Made by a program: the position numbers and the translations under genes
Shown here: one piece after another, positions 1 through 8,571 of the stretch
Position numbering within the stretch: the first letter of the stretch is position 1
Layout: each line of letters starts with the position of its first letter
Notes under the pieces: generated by a model
What the model saw: only the letters and a program-made list of their open reading frames with translations
What the model was told of the DNA's origin: nothing
Databases searched by the model: none
Assembly: GCA_004193205.1 (NCBI GenBank)
Contig: RZUM01000002.1
Location: forward strand, 1,116,001 to 1,180,000
Origin: Gordonia sediminis
GTDB lineage: Bacteria > Actinomycetota > Actinomycetes > Mycobacteriales > Mycobacteriaceae
Length of the DNA: 64,000 nt
Direction: 5' to 3'

Positions 1-2
1 GC

Positions 3-245
3 GCCTCGGGCGCCTCACTCGCCTATCAGATCTCGGCGATGGTCTCCGGATTCACCCCGTTCATCACCACCCTGCTGTTCGTCGAGTTCGGCTGGATGGG
101 TCCGGCGGTGCTGTTCAGCATCTACGGCGCGATCGGCCTGTGGGCCGCCATCTACACCCGCGAGACCTGGGGACCGCGTGAGCGTCGGGCCGCGGAGGAG
201 GCGTCGCAGAACGCACACCGAGAGGGCGTCACGCTCGCCGCGTGA
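3..245 (+). CDS. MFS transporter of the MHS (metabolite:H+ symporter) type, C-terminal end only
   Basis: The reading frame enters from before the window and stops at TGA 243-245, so only about 80 C-terminal residues are visible. They read GASLAYQISAMVSGF followed by two hydrophobic stretches and a charged tail, which is how the last two membrane helices of MHS-type carriers (shikimate, citrate and proline/betaine symporters) look. It lies 57 bases upstream of the split transketolase on the same strand, so it may import the substrate of that pathway. The substrate cannot be told from this fragment. Confidence 0.75.
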   Translation, partial: ASGASLAYQISAMVSGFTPFITTLLFVEFGWMGPAVLFSIYGAIGLWAAIYTRETWGPRERRAAEEASQNAHREGVTLAA

Positions 246-302
246 CGCGCCCCGGCCACTTCCGCACCATCCGGAAACACCTGACACTTCCAAGGATTCA
301 CC

Positions 303-1187
303 GTGACTTCCACACTTCCTCAGACGACGGCGCCGACCGCCCGACGGCGTGAACGCATCGCCGCCGCCGCGCAACGGATGCGCCACCACGTCCTGAACAT
401 GGGCGAGGCCCAGGGACAGGGCTATGTTGGGCAGGCACTCGGCTGCGCCGACATCCTCGCCACGCTCTACACCGACGTCATGAACTACCGAGGCGACGAC
501 CCCGACTGGGACGACCGCGACCGGTTCCTGCTCTCCGCGGGCCACTACGCGATCGGCTTCTACTCGGCACTCGCCGAAGCCGGCGTGATCCCCATCGAGG
601 AACTCGACACCTACGGGTCCGACGACTCGCGGCTCCCCATGTCCGGAATGTCCACGTACACACCGGGAATGGAGATCTCCGGGGGCTCGCTGGGACACGG
701 GCTGACCGTCGCCGTCGGGATGGCGCTGGGCCTGCGGATGCAAGGCAACGATGCCAAGGTCATCAACTTTCTCTCCGACGGCGAGCTCGACGAGGGCTCC
801 ACCTGGGAGGCGGCCATGGGTGCGTCCCACCACCAGCTCGGCCGCCTCATCGCCGTCGTCGACATCAACGCCCTGCAGGCCGACGGCCCGACCGCCGGCG
901 TGCTGCGCACCGAACCGGTCGCCGACAAGTGGGCCGCCTGTGGTTGGTTCGTCCAGCGGATCGACGGCAACGACGTCGATGCCCTCATCGCCGCCTTCGA
1001 CGCGGCGACCGCGGCCGCCGAAGCCGTCGCCGCACCGTCGGTGATCCTGTGCGACACCACCGTCGGCTGTGGGGTGCCACTTCTCGAACAGCGCGAGAAG
1101 GCGCACTTCATGCGCATCGAAACCCACGAGTGGCAGATCTGCCGCGACCAGCTGACCGCCGGATACACCGAAGGACCAGACCAGTGA
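303..1187 (+). CDS. transketolase, N-terminal (TPP-binding) subunit
   Basis: This 294-residue protein starts at GTG 303. It has the N-terminal transketolase half: GHYAIGFYSALAEAG near residue 80, GSLGHGL near 130 and the thiamine-diphosphate motif SDGELDEGSTWEAA followed by VDINALQADG. The usual GDGE reads SDGE, as I recall for other stand-alone N subunits. Full-length transketolases are about 650-700 residues, so this is one half of a split enzyme. The stop overlaps the start of the C-terminal half (GTGA, 1184-1187), so the two are co-translated. It should transfer two-carbon ketol units between sugar phosphates or related ketoses; the substrate is unknown. Confidence 0.9.
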   Translation: MTSTLPQTTAPTARRRERIAAAAQRMRHHVLNMGEAQGQGYVGQALGCADILATLYTDVMNYRGDDPDWDDRDRFLLSAGHYAIGFYSALAEAGVIPIEELDTYGSDDSRLPMSGMSTYTPGMEISGGSLGHGLTVAVGMALGLRMQGNDAKVINFLSDGELDEGSTWEAAMGASHHQLGRLIAVVDINALQADGPTAGVLRTEPVADKWAACGWFVQRIDGNDVDALIAAFDAATAAAEAVAAPSVILCDTTVGCGVPLLEQREKAHFMRIETHEWQICRDQLTAGYTEGPDQ

Positions 1188-2194
1188 CCGCAACCACGAC
1201 CCGACCCGCGACCGGCAAGCCCAAGCTCCGCACGTCGGCGATGATCGCGTCGTTCGCCGACCCCGGGCAGAAGACCACACCCGCGCCGTTCGGACACGCG
1301 CTCGTCGCCGCCGCCCGCGAGAACGAGAAGATCGTCGGCCTGACCGCCGACCTCGGCAAGTACACCGACATGCACATCTTCGCCCAGGAATTCCCGGAGC
1401 GGTTCGTACAGGTCGGCATGGCCGAGCAGCTCCTGTTCGGCGCAGCTGCCGGCATGGCCGAAACCGGGCTCATCCCGTTCGCGTCGACGTACTCGGTGTT
1501 CGCCGCGCGCCGCGCCTACGACTTCATCTGCCTCGACATCGCCGAGCCCGAACTCAACGTCAACATCGTCGGTGGCCTTCCCGGCCTCACGACCGGCTAC
1601 GGACCGTCGCATCAGGCCACCGAGGACATGGCCATCTTCCGCGGCATGCCGAACCTGACCATCGTCGACCCGTGTGACTCGGTGGACATCGCGGCGGCCG
1701 TGCCGCAGCTCGCCGATCACCCGGGACCGACCTACCTCCGGCTGCTGCGGGGACAGGTACCGACCGTGCTCGACGAGTACGACTACACCTTCGAGCTGGG
1801 CAAGGCCAAGGTGCTGCGCGACGGCACCGACGTCGTGTTCGTCTCCAGCGGCCTGATGACCATGCGGGCACTCCTCGCCGCCGAGGCGCTGGCCGCCGAC
1901 AACGTCAGCGTCGCCGTGGTGCACTCGCCCACCATCAAACCGTTCGACGCGGAAACGGTGCTGCGCGAACTCGACACCGACCGGCTCGCCGTGACCCTGG
2001 AGAACCACTCGGTCACCGGCGGTCTGTTCGAGGCCACCGCGGCGGCCGTCGTGCGCGCCGGGCTGGGCAGGCAGATCACCCCGATCGCGCTGCCCGACGC
2101 CTTCCTCGACGCCGGGGCGCTGCCGACCCTGCACGACCGGTACGGCCTGTCCACCGACCGGGTCCGCGCTCGGGTCCTCGAGCTGCTCGGATGA
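1184..2194 (+). CDS. transketolase, C-terminal (pyrimidine-binding) subunit
   Basis: This protein has 336 residues from GTG 1184. The frame stays open upstream, but the GTG overlapping the previous stop is the natural start. It carries the transketolase pyrimidine domain: the catalytic-Glu motif VGMAEQLLFGAAAGMAETG, then TTGYGPSHQATEDMAIFRGMPN, and a C-terminal transketolase domain beginning near LGKAKVLRDG. With the preceding gene it makes a two-chain transketolase or DXS-like enzyme. Dedicated split transketolases usually serve one catabolic pathway, which fits the flanking transporter and GntR regulator. The reaction's sugar is not deducible. Confidence 0.9.
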   Translation: MTATTTRPATGKPKLRTSAMIASFADPGQKTTPAPFGHALVAAARENEKIVGLTADLGKYTDMHIFAQEFPERFVQVGMAEQLLFGAAAGMAETGLIPFASTYSVFAARRAYDFICLDIAEPELNVNIVGGLPGLTTGYGPSHQATEDMAIFRGMPNLTIVDPCDSVDIAAAVPQLADHPGPTYLRLLRGQVPTVLDEYDYTFELGKAKVLRDGTDVVFVSSGLMTMRALLAAEALAADNVSVAVVHSPTIKPFDAETVLRELDTDRLAVTLENHSVTGGLFEATAAAVVRAGLGRQITPIALPDAFLDAGALPTLHDRYGLSTDRVRARVLELLG

Positions 2195-2236
2195 CGATCG
2201 TGCCCGACAACCCGCGCTTCACCGCAACCGGCGCGT

Positions 2237-2277
2237 ACGATCAACTGTCAACAGCACCCCTGTTGACAGTTGATCGT
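2237..2277. promoter_or_regulatory. perfect 18-bp inverted repeat upstream of the GntR gene (probable operator)
   Basis: The arm ACGATCAACTGTCAACAG (2237-2254) is repeated exactly in inverse at 2260-2277 around the 5-base spacer CACCC. It ends 15 bases before the GntR start at 2293 and lies after the transketolase stop. There is no T-run after it, so an operator for the FCD-type regulator is more likely than an intrinsic terminator, although the hairpin could do both. Confidence 0.7.
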
Positions 2278-2292
2278 CCGAGGAGATCCACC

Positions 2293-2952
2293 ATGTCCGC
2301 CGACCCGATGTCGCTGTTGCGGCTGGAGAAGACCAGTCTGCGCGAGCAAGCGCTCAGCTCCCTGCGTCGTGCCATCACCTCCGGGCAGATCCGGCCGGGG
2401 ACCCACCTCGTGGAAACCGAGCTGTCAGACGCCATGCAGATCAGCCGCGGCACCCTGCGCGAGGCCATGCGCCAGCTGCAGCAGGAGGGGCTCATCTCCG
2501 CCGGTGCTCGCGGTCGGATGACGGTCCGACACCTCGACGCCAAGGAGATCCGGGACATCTTCGCGGTCCGGGCCGCACTCGAATCTCTTGCCGTCCGAGA
2601 ACTCTCGGACCGCGAGGACCGTGAGGACGCGGTCGAGGTCCTGCGCGACGCGGTGCGAGAAATGGAGCGACGCGAGACGGCCAGCATCGAGGACCGCATC
2701 GAGGCCGACCTCAACTTCCACCGCAGAATGTGTCAGCTCACCGGCAACGAGACCCTGGTGCATTCCTGGACCTCGCTGGAGGGCAGTATCCGCATGTCGA
2801 TCATGTTCGCGGGCATCGACCGCGGCATCCGCAACATGGATGCGCGCCGACACCTCGACATCGTCGATGCCATCGACACCGGTGACGCCGACAAGGCCGC
2901 GGCGACCGTCACCGCACACATGATGGCTGCTGCCGACACCCTCGTCGCGTAG
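2293..2952 (+). CDS. GntR family transcriptional regulator, FCD (FadR C-terminal) subfamily
   Basis: The protein has 219 residues. An N-terminal winged helix (SLREQALSSLRRAITSG, then ISRGTLREAMRQLQQEGLI) is followed by an all-helical FCD domain with an acid/His pattern (DLNFHRRM, RRHLDIVDAI) typical of metal- or acid-binding FadR/VanR members. ATG 2293 follows the strong ribosome site AGGAG at 2281-2285. An alternative ATG at 2191 overlaps the transketolase stop but would add 34 low-complexity residues translated from the palindrome. It probably senses a metabolite of the transketolase pathway and binds the inverted repeat at 2237-2277. Confidence 0.88.
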   Translation: MSADPMSLLRLEKTSLREQALSSLRRAITSGQIRPGTHLVETELSDAMQISRGTLREAMRQLQQEGLISAGARGRMTVRHLDAKEIRDIFAVRAALESLAVRELSDREDREDAVEVLRDAVREMERRETASIEDRIEADLNFHRRMCQLTGNETLVHSWTSLEGSIRMSIMFAGIDRGIRNMDARRHLDIVDAIDTGDADKAAATVTAHMMAAADTLVA

Positions 2953-3005
2953 TCACTCCGGCGTCGTCGCGTTCCTCTGTGGCCATGGCGGACTAACATC
3001 GGTGG

Positions 3006-3221
3006 GTGTATCCGGTGCTCGCGCGAAGGTTGCTCGGTGTGCCGGTAATCGTGTGGGCGCTTCAGTTGCTGTATGTCGCGCTGGCGCTCGGATTGTTGGC
3101 GATTCTGACTGCGACGGTCGGGGGCAGGGTCACGCGCCTGCCGTTTCAGCTCGCCTACGTCGCGGTGATGATCATCGTCAACATCGTTTGGCGTCTTGCG
3201 CTGCGCAAGAAAATTTCGTGA
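3006..3221 (+). CDS. small two-helix membrane protein, function unknown
   Basis: This is a 71-residue protein from GTG 3006. Residues 10-35 and 45-65 are strongly hydrophobic (VPVIVWALQLLYVALALG; LPFQLAYVAVMIIVNIVW) and would form two membrane helices, with a basic tail LALRKKIS. I do not recognise the family. It stands alone between the GntR gene and a decayed transporter gene on the opposite strand. An overlapping frame at 3002-3376 is judged a shadow. The hydrophobic pattern and stop position favour a real gene, but the start is weakly supported. Confidence 0.5.
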   Translation: MYPVLARRLLGVPVIVWALQLLYVALALGLLAILTATVGGRVTRLPFQLAYVAVMIIVNIVWRLALRKKIS

Positions 3222-3228
3222 GCGCGCA

Positions 3229-3510
3229 TCACCGGCCCGGCAGGTGCTCGCGCGATCCGCTCATGACCACGGCCACCGACACCGCCAGCAACCCGGCCAG
3301 GATGACCAGGAGTTCCACGGTCGTGAACGGCGGTGTCAAGGCGGCGACGAGGGTCGGGGCCGCGAAGCCGATGTAGGCCACCGCATCGAACACCCCCGTC
3401 AGCTCAGGGTGATCAGGGCAACGATGAGTCCGCGGGCGCTCGAGTGTGAATCGATGCGGCGGGCCAACGGCTGCACCGCAGCACCGGCTCCCAGGGCGAG
3501 GGGATGAGGG
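3229..3510 (-). pseudogene. relic of an MFS transporter C-terminus (frameshifted)
   Basis: Reading the minus strand, one frame gives GAGAAVQPLARRID and RGLIVALITLS and then a stop. A second frame continues GVFDAVAYIGFAAP, then a hydrophobic run (VELLVILAGLLAVSVAVVM) and a stop at 3229-3231. The pieces are in the order of an MFS C-terminal half but need at least one frame change near 3405-3415, and no N-terminal half is present. It is best seen as a decayed transporter. Bases 3511-3696 hold no gene that I can support and include the leader of the protease gene. Confidence 0.5.
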
Positions 3511-3696
3511 TCAACAGCTGCTCGCACGCGAGGCGCACTGCGAAAGTCGACTACGTAGACGGGACTTCGGCAATCTCTTTGCGCATCCGAGTAGACGACT
3601 ACTCTGTCACGCGTGCCGGAAGCATCGCAGAATTCCGTTTGTCACGGGTCCAACACTATTCAACTCGGACCCGGTCTCCTGAGAGGAACGTCTGAG

Positions 3697-4647
3697 ATGG
3701 ACACTTCACTGCTCGAACGCGCGCTGAACGATATCAGTCGGATCGCCGCCGAGGTGATCACCGAGGAGGCGCCTCACTCGAACGGAGCACCACCCACGGA
3801 GCCCGCCACCGACATCGGCTGTTTCATCAAACGCCTGCCCGCTCGTCTCCACGAGCAAGCCGCAACTGTCAGTGCTCGACTCAATCCTGCCAATGCACCG
3901 CTGCGCGAGCTCGTCGCACCGGCGAGGCTGGGTCCCGATTCACCACTGGCCCTGACCCTGACGACCGCGAAGTATTGGGGGCCACAGGAGCGTGTGCTCT
4001 CGGTGAGCTTCATGGAGGCGACGCCCGCCGACCTGCGCGCGCGCATCGTCAGTCATATGAACGCGTGGAGTTCCCGCACGTGCGTGTCGTTCGCCGAAAC
4101 CGCCGGAACCGGTGACGTCCGCATCTCCCGCGGCCAGGGCGGATACTGGTCGTATCTCGGAACAGACATCACCCTCGTACCGCGCGGTCGTCAGACGATG
4201 AACCTCCAAGCCTTCACGATGGACACTCCGGAGTCGGAGTTTCACCGCGTCATCCGACACGAAGCCGGCCACACCCTCGGGTTCCCCCACGAGCACATGC
4301 GACGTGAACTGGTGCAGCGAATCGATCCGGTCAAGGCCTACCCCTATTTCCTCGCCACCCAGGGCTGGTCGAAGGAGATGGTCGACCAGCAGGTGCTCAC
4401 CCCGCTGGACGACGCGACGATCATCGGGACACCGGCAGACCAGGACTCGATCATGTGCTATCAGCTGACAGGTTCGATCACCTTCGATGGCAAGCCGATT
4501 CGGGGCGGCCTCGACATCAACGCCAGCGACTACACTTTCGCCGGGTCGGTCTATCCGAAGACGCCGTGCGGAACGAACCCTGATGGAACAGGAAACCTCG
4601 CCGAGGGCGATTGGGCGCCAAGCGAAGACGTCGCGGTTCCGACCTGA
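3697..4647 (+). CDS. zinc metalloprotease of the metzincin clan (astacin/M12A-like)
   Basis: The 316-residue protein carries HEAGHTLGFPHEH at residues 188-200, the metzincin zinc site (His188, His192 and His198 as ligands, Glu189 as general base). A Met-turn-like SIMCY lies about 65 residues later. This matches astacin-type HExxHxxGFxHE plus SIMxY. ATG 3697 follows GAGAGGA. The frame is open further upstream, but that extension has no domain. No signal peptide or membrane segment is visible, so an unusual export route or a cytosolic role must be assumed. The C-terminus after the Met-turn holds a Cys-containing segment (TPCGTNPDGTGN). A small companion gene follows after 24 bases. Confidence 0.85.
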   Translation: MDTSLLERALNDISRIAAEVITEEAPHSNGAPPTEPATDIGCFIKRLPARLHEQAATVSARLNPANAPLRELVAPARLGPDSPLALTLTTAKYWGPQERVLSVSFMEATPADLRARIVSHMNAWSSRTCVSFAETAGTGDVRISRGQGGYWSYLGTDITLVPRGRQTMNLQAFTMDTPESEFHRVIRHEAGHTLGFPHEHMRRELVQRIDPVKAYPYFLATQGWSKEMVDQQVLTPLDDATIIGTPADQDSIMCYQLTGSITFDGKPIRGGLDINASDYTFAGSVYPKTPCGTNPDGTGNLAEGDWAPSEDVAVPT

Positions 4648-4671
4648 TCGGCCGATCGGATTCGATAACGG

Positions 4672-4986
4672 ATGGCACGCTACATCGAGATCCCCGGTGA
4701 GCCGGACCGATCACCGGCCACGTTGACCGTCGGCGTCAACGACGTCCTCCGGTTCTCCGGTTCCGGAATACTGGTTGAGGACGGGAGCTGTATCGAGGTC
4801 CTCGGCATTCTCGTCGAGGCGGTGCTCGGAACAAATGGCGAAATAGTTGCACCGGTCGGCTCGCCAAATGTCGTTCTGGTTCGCGCGCGGTCGTCCGGCA
4901 CCGCATCGATCGAGATCGTCACCGGAGGTCTGTGGGAATCGGTAAGGAATACAAGCAGATTGGTGATTCGCGTCCTCGCTGACTAA
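4672..4986 (+). CDS. 104-residue protein of unknown function, companion of the metalloprotease
   Basis: I do not recognise this protein. It begins MARYIEIPGE and is rich in short beta-strand-like stretches (LTVGVNDVLRFSG, SPNVVLVRARSSGTASIEIV, SRLVIRVLAD), so a small all-beta, Ig-like or beta-sandwich domain is plausible. It has no cysteine pair, signal peptide or membrane helix. Its position 24 bases after the protease stop suggests co-transcription. Binding, inhibiting or targeting the protease would fit but is only an inference. Its 3' end overlaps the convergent CoA-transferase gene by 4 bases. Confidence 0.6.
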   Translation: MARYIEIPGEPDRSPATLTVGVNDVLRFSGSGILVEDGSCIEVLGILVEAVLGTNGEIVAPVGSPNVVLVRARSSGTASIEIVTGGLWESVRNTSRLVIRVLAD

Positions 4987-6491
4987 GACGTCGGGTTCTG
5001 AGTCTCCCATTCCGGACGGGAAGAGCCCTTCGGCACCAGGATGGTGCGGTAGCGGCCGGGCGTGACACTCATCCGAATCTGGTCGGTCACACCCTGATAC
5101 GTGCCGAGTGGGGTGTCGGCGGTGAAGATCTCCGGGTCCAGGTAATGATGGTCGCCGTGCGTCCCGCCCTGGCCGGCGACCTCGGCGGCATAGCCCTTGT
5201 CGAACACGCCCATCCCGATGATCCACAGCGCCGCGCGGGTGAGCGAGACGTGCACCCGGTAGCTGCCACCGTCGACGGCACGACGTGCCAACGCCTCGAC
5301 GATCCCCGCGGTCATCAGCCAGGAGACGATGTAGTCGTTGACCACCATGATCGGCGGCAGCGCGGGAACCTCCCCGCCGCCTTCGAGCAGCATCATCCCG
5401 GCGAGGCTGCCGGCGGTCTGATCGAAACCTACCCACTGCGACCACGGCCCGGTCTCGCCGTTGAGTGAGGCGGTCGCATAGACGATGCCCCGCCGGGTCT
5501 GCGCCGCTTCCTGCGGCGACAACCCGATCTTGGCCAGGTAGCCGGGACGCCGGTTGGCGTAGAACACATCGGCGCCGGCGAGGAGTTGCCGGATACGCTC
5601 GGCACCTTCGGCCCGATAGGGGCTGATGGTCGCCGAGCGCACCCCGACGTTGCCACTGACATAGGTCGCGTCGTGTTCGAGTTCGTTGGGGCGCCAGATA
5701 TTCAGGACGTCGGCGCCGTGCAACGCGAGCGCGCGTCCCACGCCGGCACCGGCGATCACATGCCCCATCCCGAGTGCGCGGATACCGTCGAGGGGTTGGT
5801 CACCGTCGCTCGGCAACGGCACCGGATCGCCGTCAGAGATCTTGGTGATCTCGATCAGCGGCATGTCGGCGAACACGTCTCGGTAGTGCGGTTCGGTGAG
5901 CACCTCGGAGACGGTCCGCAACATCGGCATCACCACACCGGCATCGGCACCGGCGGCCTCGAGTTCGACACCTTTCCAGGTGGCCACCGCCGCGGCCACG
6001 GCATCCTCGTCGTCGGGAACGCCGAGCAGTTTCTGGGCGCCGACCTTGATCTTCGGATACGGGTTGAGCGGCATCATCCACCGGTCGTCGGCGGTCTGGT
6101 AGAAGCGAAAGCCCAACGCGTTGGACGGATTCGACGGCGTGCCGGCGGGATAGCCGTTGAGCAGCTCCCACTTTCGGTCGTAGAACGGGCACAGCCGATG
6201 CGGCGCGCTGCGCAGGTCGACGTCGATGTCCTGGCCGGAACCGCCGCGCATCTGCCAGAGCTTGGCCAGCGCAGCCGATTTCGCGGCCAGCGCGATCGCT
6301 GAGGCACCACCGAGCCGCAGGGCGCTGTTGACCACCGGATCGGCCCCGCGGAACGAGATCGTGCCGCCGGTGTCGGCGGCGCTCATCCCGATGCCGCCGA
6401 GGACTTCGTCGAGTTCGGCGGCCGGGTCGAAGGCATCGTCGGTCGCCGGTGTGGTGATGGCGGCGGCGAGTCGCTCGGTCAGTGTGGTCAC
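4983..6491 (-). CDS. CaiB/BaiF-type class III CoA-transferase
   Basis: The protein has 502 residues from GTG 6491. The CaiB/BaiF fold shows in GMGHVIAGAGVGRALALHGADVLNIWRP (Rossmann part), RQLLAGADVFYANRRPGYLAKIGLS and VNDYIVSWLMTAGIVEALARRA. The expected role is moving CoA between carboxylic acids. The N-terminal 200 residues hold the second, less conserved lobe. Its start overlaps the stop of the AtuA-like gene by 4 bases (6488-6491), so the two are translationally coupled. That points to activation of the acid handled by the partner. Confidence 0.85.
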   Translation of the reverse strand: MTTLTERLAAAITTPATDDAFDPAAELDEVLGGIGMSAADTGGTISFRGADPVVNSALRLGGASAIALAAKSAALAKLWQMRGGSGQDIDVDLRSAPHRLCPFYDRKWELLNGYPAGTPSNPSNALGFRFYQTADDRWMMPLNPYPKIKVGAQKLLGVPDDEDAVAAAVATWKGVELEAAGADAGVVMPMLRTVSEVLTEPHYRDVFADMPLIEITKISDGDPVPLPSDGDQPLDGIRALGMGHVIAGAGVGRALALHGADVLNIWRPNELEHDATYVSGNVGVRSATISPYRAEGAERIRQLLAGADVFYANRRPGYLAKIGLSPQEAAQTRRGIVYATASLNGETGPWSQWVGFDQTAGSLAGMMLLEGGGEVPALPPIMVVNDYIVSWLMTAGIVEALARRAVDGGSYRVHVSLTRAALWIIGMGVFDKGYAAEVAGQGGTHGDHHYLDPEIFTADTPLGTYQGVTDQIRMSVTPGRYRTILVPKGSSRPEWETQNPTS

Positions 6492-8359
6492 CGGGTCTCC
6501 CTCGTGGTGTCGTCGTGCTCGGTGGCGTGATGGATGTGGCTCGTCGTGGCCCGGCTCAGTTCGGCGAACTCCCCGTCGTCGGCGAACGCGGGGCCGTCGG
6601 TGAGCAACTCGTCGGGGATCAGCACCTGCCGCGCACGGATGTACTCGCCGATGGCCTTGCCGACCTGGTCGACCCGGGTGTTGGACGATCCGCCGGTGCC
6701 GAGCAGCCCGCGCAGCACGAAGTGCACTGCGCGCAGTTCGGGGAACTCGTGTCGGACGATGTCGAGGTCTTTGGCGTCGGGGACCAGCCGGCGGATCTCG
6801 TCGGTGGTCAGGAATCGGCGCAGCCACGGCCACACCTTCGGGTCGGGGGTCCAGATGCCGACGTTGCTGTTGCCGCCCTTGTCGCCGCTGCGGGCGTGGG
6901 TCACGGTGCCGAGCGGGACCCGGCGCACCCGATCCGACAGCGGCGCCTCCTCGGGTTCGGGATGCGTCGGCTGGGTGAGGATCTCGGTACGCGGCGGGGT
7001 GGGCACCGCGACGGCGCGCCCGTCATCGAGGACGGCGCGGTGGTCGAGGGCGGTCATGGGCAGCAGACCCGGCCAATAGTCCACGCGTGGACGTGGTTTC
7101 GAGGTGAGCCCGGCGGCGACGTCGTGGAAGAAGCCGGGGATGCTCTGCAGGTACAGGCTGCCCAGTCGTCGTCCGATATCGGCCTCGGCCAGCGCGGCGG
7201 CGGTCGGTGCGGTCACCATCACGCGCAGCGGCACCGTGGCCGCCCACTGTGATTCCGGGTCCTCGGCGGCGACACCGAGCGGGGTCAGGTCGAGTTCGAC
7301 CTCGTCGGGGAGTTCCCGCTCGAGTTGTTCGCGGATCAGCGCGACCTTCTCCGGCACGTGCGGGGCGGTGACGTAGACGGTGTTGACCAGGGTGTAGCCG
7401 ACGGGGCCGAACAGCGCGACCTTGGTCGTCGGCGGCGGCGGGGATCCCGTTGTGCCGGCCACCCGGACCCGGTCGGGTCCGACGTCCTCGAGGCGTACAT
7501 CGTCGAGGTGCACGCTGACGTCGGGGTTGAGGTAGAGCGGCCCCTGGATCTCGTAGACGAGTTGTGCGGTGACCGTGTCGACGGTGACCGCACCGCCGTC
7601 GCGGGTGTGTTTGGTGATGACACAGCTGCCGTCGGCGGCGATCTCCGCGATGGGGAAGCCGGGCACGGTCATGTGCGGGATGTCGAGGAATCCGGAGAAG
7701 TTGCCGCCGACCGCGTGCGCGCCGCATTCGATGATGTGTCCGGCAACCACGCCGCCGGCGATCGAGTCCCAGTCGTCGGGCGCCCACTGGTGCCACCAGG
7801 CGGCCGGTCCCGCGGTCAGCGACGCGTCGGTGACCCGGCCGCAGACCACGATGTCGGCGCCCCCGCCCAGGGCCGCGGCGACACCCCACCCACCGAGGTA
7901 GGCATTGGCCGCGAACGGGGTGGCGCGCCAGTCCGACATCGGTGCCCCGCCGTCGAGGTTGTCGAGTCGGTGCCCCTGCTCCCGCAGCCTCGGTAGGTCG
8001 GCGACGATGTTGTCGCCGTCGATATGGGCGACGCTCAGCTCGACCCCGACCGCGGCGGCCTCCGTGCGCAGCACCGCGGCAAGCTGCGCGGGATGGAAGC
8101 CGCCGGCGTTGGTGACCACCTTGATACCGCGTTCGGCGATCGCGGGCAGGTGCGGCCGGATCTGATCGACAAAGTATTCGACGTAGCCGCGGCCGGGGTC
8201 GCGCTGATAGGCCGCAGAGAGCGACGCCAGGGTGATCTCGGCGAGGTAGTCACCGATCAGCACGTCGATCGGGTCTCCGGCCATCGCCTCGTCGATGCCG
8301 GAGCGTCGATCGCCGAGATATCCGGAGAAGTTCGCGATGCGGATGGGTCCGCGGACCAT
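6488..8359 (-). CDS. AtuA-like (DUF1446) protein with fused C-terminal domain
   Basis: This protein of 623 residues begins MVRGPIRIANFSGYLGDR. It has the AtuA/DUF1446 landmarks KVVTNAGGFHP, GGADIVVCGRVTDASLT, ECGAHAVGGNFSGF and VHLDDVRLEDVG. A C-terminal domain of about 100 residues (LGTVTHARSGDKGGNSNVG) is the part often carried as a separate small subunit. AtuA is needed for acyclic terpene (citronellol/geraniol) use in Pseudomonas, but its reaction is not settled. ATG 8359 is chosen because AGGAGG stands 7 bases upstream. An upstream ATG at 8419 would add a disordered stretch. Coupling to a CoA-transferase suggests branched-acid catabolism. Confidence 0.82.
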   Translation of the reverse strand: MVRGPIRIANFSGYLGDRRSGIDEAMAGDPIDVLIGDYLAEITLASLSAAYQRDPGRGYVEYFVDQIRPHLPAIAERGIKVVTNAGGFHPAQLAAVLRTEAAAVGVELSVAHIDGDNIVADLPRLREQGHRLDNLDGGAPMSDWRATPFAANAYLGGWGVAAALGGGADIVVCGRVTDASLTAGPAAWWHQWAPDDWDSIAGGVVAGHIIECGAHAVGGNFSGFLDIPHMTVPGFPIAEIAADGSCVITKHTRDGGAVTVDTVTAQLVYEIQGPLYLNPDVSVHLDDVRLEDVGPDRVRVAGTTGSPPPPTTKVALFGPVGYTLVNTVYVTAPHVPEKVALIREQLERELPDEVELDLTPLGVAAEDPESQWAATVPLRVMVTAPTAAALAEADIGRRLGSLYLQSIPGFFHDVAAGLTSKPRPRVDYWPGLLPMTALDHRAVLDDGRAVAVPTPPRTEILTQPTHPEPEEAPLSDRVRRVPLGTVTHARSGDKGGNSNVGIWTPDPKVWPWLRRFLTTDEIRRLVPDAKDLDIVRHEFPELRAVHFVLRGLLGTGGSSNTRVDQVGKAIGEYIRARQVLIPDELLTDGPAFADDGEFAELSRATTSHIHHATEHDDTTRETR

Positions 8360-8571
8360 GTCGCCACCTCCTGGCGGGTTGGTGTCCTCGCCGCGGGGAC
8401 CGACGTGCCGGTTGGACAACCCGCCCCCGCGTCGGGTGTCATTTCGCCTCCCAGGTTACGAAGCGAGATGGTCGATGCACCGTCGGTTCGCATATCCCGG
8501 CTTGGGTGTCGCCGGACATCGCGATGACTTTTCGTCGACGATCCGGTCGTACTCGTGAGGAGGCGATGAGA

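Noticed and set aside
15-2134. Long minus-strand frames opposite the transketolase genes (15-1280, 611-2134)
   Set aside because: They mirror the strong third-position GC bias of the plus-strand genes, have no recognisable motif and overlap two clear enzyme genes completely.
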